64,000 nt of DNA from an uncultured Nitrospirales bacterium. GTDB lineage: Bacteria; Nitrospirota; Nitrospiria; Nitrospirales; UBA8639. The stretch covers positions 2,079,001-2,143,000 of the forward strand of contig OY282373.1 in assembly GCA_958295805.1 (NCBI GenBank), given 5' to 3'. Position numbers and translations under genes: made by a program. Shown here piece after piece: positions 26,501-34,200 of this stretch (positions are counted from its first letter, which is position 1; each line of letters starts with the position of its first letter). The notes beneath the pieces were generated by a model that worked only from the letters and a program-made list of their open reading frames with translations, ran no database searches and had not been told where the DNA came from.

Positions 26501-28009
26501 CAGGACGGTGCGGGGAAAGGACCGGGCCAGCGTGTAGGTCAACGCGCCAACGCCCGCGGAGATCGCCCCCGGCAACTGCACGTTGACCGGCACGTGCTGG
26601 TAGAAGGTGTATTGAATGGACGCCCGGTTGCCGAAGGTCACCGGCACGCCGGTCGCCTTGTGGCCCGAAGCGTTGGTGATGGTGAAGCCGGGGAGGCCGT
26701 AGTACGTGTCTCCCAGAGGCGCCGTCCGATTCGACGGGAAGACGCCGACGATGCCCCCAGCGCCGATCTTGACCAACCGCTGCACGCTGATGCCGTCGGT
26801 ATCGATGTCGTTCAACTGCACCGTGTAGCTGAAGACGAGTTTCCGCGTGTTGTTGCCCGAGGTGTAGGTGAACTGGCGGGTGGCGCTGCCGACCTCAACC
26901 TGAAGAGCCGCCAACGGAATGGTCAACCCCAGAAACACGCTGCCCAACATTTGGGCCGACCGGTTGAAGGAGACCTCCACCGCAATGGTTTCGCCGGCCG
27001 CGTACACGTCGCGGACCCGCGGGCGGCTGGTAATACGCACCCCGGTCACGTGGAACGATTCCTCCACCGTCAGGGTGAAGGATAGCTCGGCCGCCCGGCG
27101 CTGGTTCGACGTCCGCAGCGTATAGGTGGTCCTGGGCGACGCGACGGTGGGCACGCCGGAGATGACCGGCGGGGAAGTAATCAGGGGCTGGCTGAGACGG
27201 ACGCCGGCCGGCAGGGACGGCGACACCTCGTACTGATAGTGCAGGAACCCGCCGGCCCGGGCCGTGGGCAGGGTGGCCTGGTTGACCCCGCTGGCGGCGA
27301 TGACCGGCGCGTCCTTGTAGAACACCAGGTCTGGCCCCGTGCGCAGACGGCGGCCCACGTCGTCAAGGAAGATCGGCCGGTAGCGGCCGTTGACCTTGCG
27401 GCTCCCGCCTCCGATGATGACTCTATCCAGTCCCTCTCGCTGGCGGAGGTGTGGGTCCAGCCCGGAGGCATGAACGGGGAGTCCTCTATCGCCTTCACGA
27501 TAAGGATTATAGGATCCTCCACCGGCCTCGCAGGCGTAATACCTGCCGTGCAGCGCGTCTTTATCAATGTTGAAACCGTCGTCGTCCCGGTCGTTGGTCT
27601 GCACCACGTACTTGAAATCGATGAAGCCCCACTGCGAAGTCTGAGCGGCAAAATTGATCAACGGGAGCGCCCGGCGGATCGTTCCTCCGATGTCGAGTTC
27701 CAGATAGGCGTTCTGCGCTTCGCACATCCTGGCGTCGCCTTGGAGTGGGCCGACGTGCTGCGCGTCCACCCAGCGTATCCGCACCGTGATGGTCTCGCCG
27801 GTAAGGTAATAGCCGTCGTTCCCCGCCTCCGGATTGCTCACGACGCTGACGGAGTGGATTTGATGGGTGATCGACGCCGCGGCCGGCCGCGGGGCGAGCA
27901 CCAGCCACACGACATCAAGCATGGCCAAGGCCAAGAAGCCGATGAGCAACCGAACAGGACAGAACCATCCATGCCTCCCCTCGTCGCCGTCCCCGTGCTT
28001 GAATACCAT
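19451..28009 (-). CDS. Giant autotransporter-like surface protein 1: Ig-like/Calx-beta modules plus C-terminal beta-barrel
   Basis: This protein of 2,852 residues starts at ATG 28,009 (MVFKHGDGDEG), because a signal peptide follows at once (VRLLIGFLALAMLDVVWLVL, cleavage near AAA). The open frame continues upstream only through hairpin repeats. Order: N-terminal modules with TGETITVR and DRDTDGISI (27.86-25.95 kb); putative-Ig (He_PIG-like) modules with LPAGL...GTPT...YTLTATD (25.9-25.4 kb); Calx-beta-like modules with WNTAQTVTV (25.4-24.1 kb); further He_PIG-like modules (24.1-21.74 kb); a conserved hinge (SRDLGLVLAGVGRTLA); a 22-residue repeat linker (21.58-20.94 kb); and a barrel of about 370 residues ending SVRLGWQW (20.56-19.45 kb). 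It is probably Sec-exported and displayed on the outer membrane as an adhesin. Acidic DGD motifs suggest calcium binding. Function is inferred from architecture. Confidence 0.85.
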   Translation of the reverse strand: MVFKHGDGDEGRHGWFCPVRLLIGFLALAMLDVVWLVLAPRPAAASITHQIHSVSVVSNPEAGNDGYYLTGETITVRIRWVDAQHVGPLQGDARMCEAQNAYLELDIGGTIRRALPLINFAAQTSQWGFIDFKYVVQTNDRDDDGFNIDKDALHGRYYACEAGGGSYNPYREGDRGLPVHASGLDPHLRQREGLDRVIIGGGSRKVNGRYRPIFLDDVGRRLRTGPDLVFYKDAPVIAASGVNQATLPTARAGGFLHYQYEVSPSLPAGVRLSQPLITSPPVISGVPTVASPRTTYTLRTSNQRRAAELSFTLTVEESFHVTGVRITSRPRVRDVYAAGETIAVEVSFNRSAQMLGSVFLGLTIPLAALQVEVGSATRQFTYTSGNNTRKLVFSYTVQLNDIDTDGISVQRLVKIGAGGIVGVFPSNRTAPLGDTYYGLPGFTITNASGHKATGVPVTFGNRASIQYTFYQHVPVNVQLPGAISAGVGALTYTLARSFPRTVLTTIGTELTYTPPADGDAHGGTITGTPTRLLANDTYELTARDSRNVGDVYVFYLQVSSRAVLTGLSVTSSPGAVGYYTAGDVITVRANFNRNVVSFENAELDVVVGSRTRTLTATHDGSARAYVDFNYTVTAADRDTNGISIGGNALSGTFRYSTDASLPGALLTHAAVADQAGHKVRGTQTVPDFGSATVSDRTVTPVTLVTLTLPAATGGEAGLTYTLTPTRSDGQPDLPGGLSYSPPTNTTTGGVIAGRPAAAKGWTTYTLTATDGDGDEDTLTFALRSTDAQPSFSLTPDDRVYAVGWAVNESLPAATGGDGSLRYALTPALPAGLLFDRTTRVIGGTPTRVTAVRTYTLTATDVDGDAATRTFTAEVRRAEVRVNPMNLSFAEGSSATYTVVMTTPPAGTVTITLESDNGDVTATPSPLTFTPGTWATRQTVTVRAVRDADGEADAATLSHAVNGYGTVTASNVTVAVSDADVPGVTVTPTSLDVTEGQSVTYTVVLATQPTGAVTITPSRTSGSTDVTVSSALTFTTTNWNTPQPVTVSAARDVGATGGRVATIGHAVNGYGTVTASNVMVTVIEDNVAGVTVTPTHLIVDEGSSALYTVVLATQPTGAVTVTPSRTGGSTDVTVSSALTFSTMDWSTAQTVTVSAGSDNDGEDDAATLSHAVSGYGTVISALPVAVTVDDDETLGVTVSPTNLTVVEGGSATYTVVLATQPTGTATVRVASNNGEVTVQSGSRAAAQNLSLTFSVSDYNAAQTVTVLAAEDDDADLDAATLSHAVSGYGTLTTADPVAVAVTENEMMRAPDFGAATVDHQDYRTGKAVTLSLPVATGGNGGLSYSLAGTLPDGLNFDATTRLLSGTPSTSQAAQTYTYTVHDSDVDTSASDAGTLTFSIGVKTNVTPRFSGTVQAQRYKRGAAVGSPAMAYVELLAATGGNPPLTYSLQGPGGAALPAGLTFEAATRRISGTPSVETAATVYTYAATDSDGDVATLDVIIRVVANQTVSFSTAAVQPQTYMQGSAISTLTLPEAQGGDGILVYALPNLPAGLTHTPPAPADHHGGTITGTPQAAQDAATYTLTATDADGDAATLDFTIAVSGDPMPDFSHARVPDQLYVTQKTTVNYSLPRARGGNAPLTYALTPARADGTPDLPVGLSYERNAAIPAGRIFGTPTAARGVATYTLTATDADADAATLAFTMEVQMDQSPAFPPGTVVPVPGAGYTQWKSIAPLVLPAATGGNGRLTYALPGLPKGLTYTQPGSAEDQGGAISGAPTEAGSFDLSLMVGDEDGDTASSAGFTIVVEPAPSFRVVQGPFSFEQYMEIPAQTLPAAMGGDSPLSYTMRELPAGLSYSSPDGAETHGGRITGIPVTVEIEGTYMLDVEDGDGDVANLPFVVTVLPNYPRFNRELKLEPRYVQNKEIVPLTFPYAGGSQPVTYRLSPELPAGLTYTPPEPVDRSGGVLTGTPTEALPKTAYTLTAEDRDGEMGEMDFTIEVMPDLVPTFGDAVVPAQNYSVATTITPLTLPEAKGGDGTLTYALTSPTLPQGLTFDADTRTLSGTPTRVQARTMYTWTAWDEDGDTARLPFTLEVTSSIYSRDLGLVLAGVGRTLAADAVEILGGRFSTPASRLQVTLGGQVLRLTEPQASAPSPTPSPLEGEGKVLRGPVARRVPPTPSPLEGEGKVLRGTVARRVPPTPSPLEGEGRVLRGAVARRGPPTPSPLKGEGRVLRGTVAGRVPPTPSPLKGEGRVLRGPVARRVPPTPSPLEGEGRVLRGTVARRVPPTPSPLEGEGKVLRGTVARRGPPTPSPLEGEGRVLRGMVAGRVPPTPSPLEGEGRVLRGMVAGRVPPTPSPLEGEGRGEGSLPRGEEPLLPDTGSGSVRRDAGSNPSPWQRATGLAIGVARALGLALETPSSPSPSPPGSGQGEGILLQGEESIRAPFPPNALSRASPGQSLRFQTVSGKDLLARSAFELPLTRIGKDGVPAWTLWGRGSASGFSGQPEDDFRMDGRLYSGYLGLDYRPRSSLLLGLAVAHSTGDVEYERIGATKANVDVELMSVLPYAHWKPYAGLGVWGLLGMGWGDLGIKVVGDAQTWSTDLTSWLGAVGGRQALTTWQGIDLAAKTDAFLTTVRSEGKTHVPGARGHAERVRLLVEGRTAVGLSAGSRLEPRLELGGRWDSGTAEQGLGAELGGGVAYTRTDWGLRVEAQGRYLLLHEDGAFEDWGASVNVRLDPGAAGAGAYLSVSPVWGQAASGVEQLWGTAPVLPQGSSTSRPAAGWQPGSLEVDVGYGLALADGGRLTPYGGLALARAGTSRCRLGSRVALSGLLDVTLEGERAEQPGQKTAHGVSVRLGWQW
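20935..21563 (-). repeat. In-frame 66-bp tandem repeat, nine full units plus a partial, coding a Pro/Arg linker
   Basis: The intergenic CCCTCTCC-type palindrome recurs at 20,941, 21,007, 21,073, 21,139, 21,205, 21,271, 21,337, 21,403, 21,469 and 21,535, an exact 66-bp period. Each unit encodes 22 residues beginning TPSPL(E/K)GEG, then VLRG and VA(R/G)R. The repeat joins the hinge to the barrel. Units vary only by point changes, so the array is young. Confidence 0.93.
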
Positions 28010-28129
28010 TGCTTCACGTCTCTTTTTTCTCCCCGCCCCCCTCTCCCCTTCCGGGAGAATGCCGGGATAAGGGAAACGGGGTGAGGGAAAAGAATGATTA
28101 TACCTACTCCACCCCGACCAGAACGAGTA

Positions 28130-30060
28130 AATACCAATTTCTCTCCCGCCCCGCCCCCATCCTCCTCCCTCTCCCCTTGCGGGAGAGGGGCGGGGTGAGG
28201 GGAAGAAATGCCCGCACGCAATCCTCTGCCCCACGCCTCCGGCGTCATACCAGTGCAACCGAAAAGCCAGATTCTTCCCTTCGCTCGGAATGACAGAGGA
28301 GGGAAAAATGGCGGCGGAGGGCGGAATGGCGGAGGACACGCCATACACATGCACGGCATCAGCCCTGGCTCCCCGATAACAAATGGCGGGGACAGGTTTC
28401 GCGGAAATGACAGACCACAGGCCACTAGCCATACGTCCATGGATTCTCGCGCGCGGGACAGTGGTGGCGGCATGAGATGCCGCCCTACGACCGGTGGATT
28501 CCCACATGCGTGGGAATGACCCACGCACACCGCCAGGCAACCGAATCGAAGCCCCTGGATTCCCGCGGGCGCGAGAATGACGGAAAGGGAATTCACCATG
28601 GCGGGAAAGCCCTCTTCCTCCCCGATCCCCCATCCTCCTCCCTCTCCCCTTGCGGGAGAGGGCCGGGGTGAGGGGAAGAAATGCCCGCACGCAACCCTCT
28701 GCCCCACGCCTCCGGCATCATGCCCGGGCAACCGGAAAGCCAGATTCTTCCCTTCGAAGCTCAAGGCAGGCGCTTCGCTCAAAATGACAGACCACAGGCC
28801 ACTAGCCATACGTCCATGGATTCTCGCGCGCGGGACAGTGGTGGCGGCATGAGATGCCGCCCTACGACCGGTGGATTCCCACATGCGTGGGAATGACCCA
28901 CGCACACCGCCAGGCAACCGAATCGAAGCCCCTGGATTCCCGCGGGCGCGAGAATGACGGAAGGGGAATTCACCATGGCGGGAAAGCCCCCTTCCTCCCC
29001 GCTCCCCTTCTTTCTCCCTCTCCCCTTGCGGGAGAGGGGCGGGGTGAGGGGAAGAAATGCCCGCACGCAACCCTCTGCCCCACGCCTCCGGCATCATGCC
29101 CGGGCAACCGGAAAGCCAGATTCTTCCCTTCGAAGCTCAAGGCAGGCGCTTCGCTCAGAATGACAGAGGAGGGAAAAATGACGGCGGAGGGCGGAAGGAC
29201 GGAGGACACGCCATACACATGCACGGCATCAGCCCTAGATTCCCGCTCCCCGATAACAAATGGCGGGGACAGGTTTCGCGGAAATGACAGACCACAGGCC
29301 ACTATCCATACGTCCATGGATTCTCGCGTGCGCGGGACAGTGGTGGCGGCATGAGATGCCGCCCTACGACTGTGAATCCACATTCCCACATGCGTGGGAA
29401 TGACCTACGCACACCGCCAGGCAACCGAATCGAAGCCCCTGGATTCCCGCGGGCGCGAGAATGACGGAAAGGGGATTCACCATGACGAGAAAGCCCCCTT
29501 CCTCCCCGACCCCCTTCTTTCTCCCTCTCCCCTTGCGGGAGAGGGGCGGGGTGAGGGGAAGAAATGCCCGCACTCAATCCTCTGCCCCACGCCTCCGGCA
29601 TCATGCCCGTGCAACCGGAAAGTCAGATTCTTCCCTTCGAAGCTCAGGGCAGGCGCTTCGCTCAGAATGACGGCGGAAGGCAGAATGGCGGAGGACACGC
29701 CATACACATGCACGGCATCAGCCCTAGATTCCCGCTCCCCGATAACAAATGTCGGGGACAGGTTTCGCGGAAATGACAGACCACAGGCCACTATCCATAC
29801 GTCCATGGATTCTCGCGTGCGCGGGACAGTGGTGGCGGCATGAGATGCCGCCCTACGACCGGTGGATTCCCACATGCGTGGGAATGACCCACGCACACCG
29901 CCAGGCAACCGAATCGAAGCCCCTGGATTCCCGCGGGCGCGAGAATGACGGAAAGGGAATTCACCATGGCGGGAAAGCCCTCTTCCTCCCCGATCCCCCA
30001 TCCTCCTCCCTCTCCCCTTGCGGGAGAGGGCCGGGGTGAGGGGGCTCGGGGGGTGAGGGG
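28130..30060. repeat. Array of concatenated hairpin repeats between the two giant genes (five units)
   Basis: The same composite unit as at 18.4-19.4 kb recurs, with CCCTCTCC palindromes at 28,167, 28,640, 29,016, 29,523 and 30,008 (spacings 473, 376, 507 and 485). The 376-bp unit lacks the block from the GGAGGGAAAAATGGCGG segment to the CGATAACAAATGGCGG segment. Point differences are few, so units are recently amplified or homogenised. It lies downstream of gene 2 and upstream of gene 1. No gene in this 2 kb is supported. A gene-1 promoter should lie here or in 28,010-28,130 but none is clear. Confidence 0.87.
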
Positions 30061-30082
30061 GCTCTGCTCCCGGACGTTCCAA

Positions 30083-31210
30083 CTACCACTGCCAGCCCAG
30101 GCGAACCGAAACGCCGTGCGCGGGTTTCTGGCCGGGTTGTTCTGCTCGTTCACCCTCAAGGGTCACGTCCAGCAACCCACTCAACGCTAAACGGCTCCCC
30201 AGCCGATAGCGCGACGTCCCGGCCCTCGCCAGCGCCAGGCCGCCATACGGAGTCACCAAGCCGCGCCCGTCCGCCAACGCCACGCCGTAGCCCACGTCCA
30301 CTCCCAAACTGCCCGGCTGCCAGCCAGCGGCGGGCCGCGATGTGCTGCTGCCTTGCGGCAACACCGGGGCCGTGCCCCAGAGTTGCGCCACCCCGCTGGC
30401 CGCTTGCCCCCACACCGGCGACACCGTCAGATACGCGCCTTCGCCCGCGGCACCCGGATCCAGCCGCACACTCATACTTGCTCCCCAGTCCTCAAACGCC
30501 CCGTCCTCGTGCAGCAGCAGATACCGCCCCTGCGCGTCCACGCTCAACCCCCAATCCGTCCGCGTATACGCGACACCACCGCCCAGTTCCGCGCCAAGCC
30601 CCTGCTCCGCGGTGCCGCTATCCCACCGGCCGCCCAATTCCAGGCGCGGCTCCAGCCGCGACACGGAGGAGACTTCTACCGCGGTCCGGCCTTCCACCAA
30701 GAGCCGCATCCGCTGCGCGTGCCCCTGCGCCTCCGGCACCTCCGTCGTGCCCGCCGCCCGTACCGTCGTCAGGAACGCATCCGTCTTCGCGGCCAAATCA
30801 ATCCCCTGCCACGTGGTCAGGGCTTGCCGCCCGCCCACGGCCCCCAGCCACGAAGTCAGCCGCGTGCTCCGCGTTTGGGTGTCCCCTACCAGCTTGAGGT
30901 CCATCTCGCCCCAGCCCGCGCCCAGCAGACTCCAGACGCCCAGCCCTGGGCGCGGTTGCCAATGCACATACGGCAGCACGCTCGTCAACTCCACGTCCGC
31001 CCCGGCCTTGCTGCCCCCGGTGCGCTCATAGTTCACGTCCCCCGTGCTGTGCGCCACGGCCAAGCCCATAAGCAGGGAGTCCCGTCGGTAGTCAAGCCCC
31101 ACATAGCCGCTGTAGAGCCTGCCGTCCATCTTGAACCCTTCCTCGGGCTGGCCGGAGAAGCCGCTGGCGGAACCGCGCCCCCAGAGGATCCAGGAGGGTA
31201 CGCCGTCTTC
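30083..31210 (-). other. Autotransporter-like beta-barrel domain of surface protein 2
   Basis: About 375 residues are paralogous to the barrel of protein 1, sharing WGRGSASGFSGQPE, TSWLGAVGGRQALTTWQGID and the terminal SVRLGWQW. Differences are scattered substitutions plus one two-residue insertion (RGL in ADGRGLVTPYGG). Confidence 0.85.
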
Positions 31211-34200
31211 GCCGGCGCGGGTCAAGGGCAACTCAAAGGCACTGCGGGCCAGCAGGTCTCTGCCCGAGACGGGCTGGATGCGGAAGGGGGATTGCCAATC
31301 CCTCGGGCCTCTGAAGGTGTCGGTTGGAGTGGACGCCATGATGGACCCCTCACCCCGGAGAAGACCCCCCTCACCCTGGCCCTCTCCCGCAAGGGGAGAG
31401 GGAGAATGAGGAGGAGGAGTGTTGATGGCGACGCCTAGGGCGCGGGCCACGCCGATGGCCAAGCCGGTGGCTCGTTGCCAGGGGCTGGGGCCCCCGGCGG
31501 GGCGGGCGGCGGACTCTTGGGCTTCACTTTGGAGAAGACTCCCTTCACCCCGGAGAACTCCCCCCTCACCCTGGAGAATTCCCCCCTCACCCCGGCCCTC
31601 TCCCGCTAGGGGAGAGGGGGAAGGAGAAGAGGGGGAGGGAGGAGCGGACGCCGCCGGCGCGGTGAGGCGGAGGACTTGGCCGCCTAGGGTGATTTGCAGG
31701 CGGGACGCTGGGGGGCCGAAACGGTTGCCGAGAATCTCGACGGCGTCCGTGGCCAAGGTGCGGCCGACGCCGGCCAGGACCAGGGCCAAGTCCCGGCTCT
31801 GAATGCCGGGTTTGACTTCGATGGTGATCGTAATGCTCACCTTTTCCCGGTCCACGTCCGTCGCGGTCAGCGTGTACTCCCGCTGGTCCGTGGGCGTCGT
31901 CGGCGTGCCGGTGATCGTCCCGCCGTGCTCCGCCCCGGTCTTCGGTTGCTCGTAGGTCAACCCGGCCGGCAGCGGCAGGGTGATCGGCGTCAACTCGTAG
32001 GTGATTGTCCCGTCCCCCGTAGCCCCCGGCAGGTCGCCCGCGCCGTCGCGCACCGCCTGGCCCGTCGGGAACGTCCACGACCGTTTCGCGTTCTTCCCGT
32101 CCGTCTTGAAGGCCACTTCCTTCCCCCCGTCCATCGCCACCACAAACGGGGAGAAGTCCAGCAACTTGGTACAGAGCATCGTGACCGGGTCCGCCCGGTC
32201 CGCCACGTCCTTCACGTCCGCCCTGATCTCCCACTCGCCGTTCTGGTTCTGATGCAGGAGGTACAAGTTCCTGCGTAACCGCACCGCCTCGTCCCACAAC
32301 GCCTGACTCACCGGCAGACAAATGGTCAGGCCATCGTCCCCCAGCACCTTGGCGCGGTTGGCGGCGGTGAGGGGGCTGCCAGCGGACGTCACCGTGATGT
32401 CCACCGCCGTGCGAGCCATCGGCTGCTCGAAGCTGCCCAGGAAGAACCGGCCCCTGTCCGGTATCTGAATATTTGGATCCCCCTCATACAGCCGAATCAC
32501 CACCTCAATGGCCCCATCCGTCTCGGCCGACGGGGTCACCGTCACCGCCGGCGTTGCCTCCGCTCTCGTCGCCGTCACCGTCACCCTGTGCTCATTGATC
32601 GTGGTGTCATCACCCGCCCGTAGCGTGGGCGGCGTATCCTTGTCGATCACGGTCACAGTCACGGCGGCGGACAGCGACGCATAACTGGTATCGAGACTGC
32701 TGACCGTGTGCGTCAGCGTGACCGTCTCGTTCTGGTAGTCGGTCTCGGGGTCCCTGCCCGCCTTCACCGTCACCGGCTGCGCCGTGGCCCAGTTGCCATC
32801 CGTGAACGTCAGGGTGATCGGGGCGACCATCACCGCGTCGGGGTGGCCCTTCACCACCGTCACCGTGACCGTCACCGTGACGGCCACCGTCGGCTGCGTC
32901 GCCAGCCGCACCGTGTACGGCTTCATGTCCGCCGGGTCCGTCGTCCTCTCCTCCAGCGCCAACACGGTCGGGGTAATCTCCAGACCCGGGGTGTCGTCGT
33001 CCGTGATCGTCAGCGTCACGGCATCAGGGTCATCCACGTTGTTGCCGCCCGTCGCCATGGCCGAGACCGTCACCTGCTTGTTGTCCGGCGAATACATGTC
33101 GTTGTTCTTCGCCGTGATCGTCACCAGCCCCGTACTCGTCGTCGCTCCCGCCGCAATGGTCAGGGTCGTCCCGCTCCTCGTGAAGTCACCCGCCATCGCC
33201 AGGGGCACGGCCGTCGCATCCACCGTGAGCGTCACCGCCTCACTTGACGGATGCGAGAGCGTCGCCGTCACCGTCGATACGCCGCCGTTCTCCGAGACCG
33301 ACGCCGGGTTCAGCGCCAGCGTCACATCCGGCTGCGCGTCGTCGTCCGTGATCGTCAGCGTCACGGTGGCCGAGGCGTCCACGTCACCGCCCGTCGCCAT
33401 GGCCGAGACCGTCACCTCCTTGTTGTCCGGCGAATACACGTCGTTGTCCACCGCCCGGAGCGTGACCGTGCCCGTGCTCGTCGTCGCCCCCGCCGCAATG
33501 GTCAGCGTCTCCCCGCTCTGCGTGTAGTCCTCCGCCACCGCCGGGGCCACCGCCGTGGCCGACACCGACAGCGTCACCTCGGCATTCAACGGATGCGACA
33601 GCCGCGCCGTCACCGTCGTCACCCCGTTCGCCTCATCAATCGACGGCGGCGTCAACACCAGCGTCGCCGTCGGCGTCTCGTTGTCCGTGATCGTGCCGGT
33701 GCCGGTCGCAGGAGAAATCGGCGTGCCCACCGGAGTCGGATTGCTGAGGGTCACCTGGATTGTCTCAGTCCCTTCGGTCAAGGTATCGCCCGTAATCGAC
33801 ACCGTGATCGTCTTGCTGGCGTCGCCCGCCGCAAACGTCAGCGTGCCGCCGGTGATGGCTGTGTAGTCAGTGCCCGACGTTGCCGCCCCGGCCCCGGCGG
33901 TCGTTGCATCGGCGTAGTCTACCGTCACCTGCTGATAGCTGGCCGGACTCAGCGACACCGTGAACGTCATGTTCAGAGAACCGGTGTCGCCTTCCGTCAC
34001 GGTCGGCGAGTCAATCGACAGCGTCGGCGTCTCGTCGTCCGTGATCGTGCCGGTGCCACTCGCGGTCGCAATCGTCGAGCCCGTTGATGCGCTACTCAGC
34101 GTCACCACCACCGTTTCGTCCGCCTCGTCCGTCGTGTCGCCTATCACGGCAACGGTGATCGGCTTGCTGGTCTCGCCCGCAGCAAACGTCAGCGTGCCGC

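Noticed and set aside
28009-28690. Longer form of surface protein 1 starting at 28,690
   Set aside because: The upstream extension is translated hairpin repeat and would bury the signal peptide about 230 residues inside the protein.
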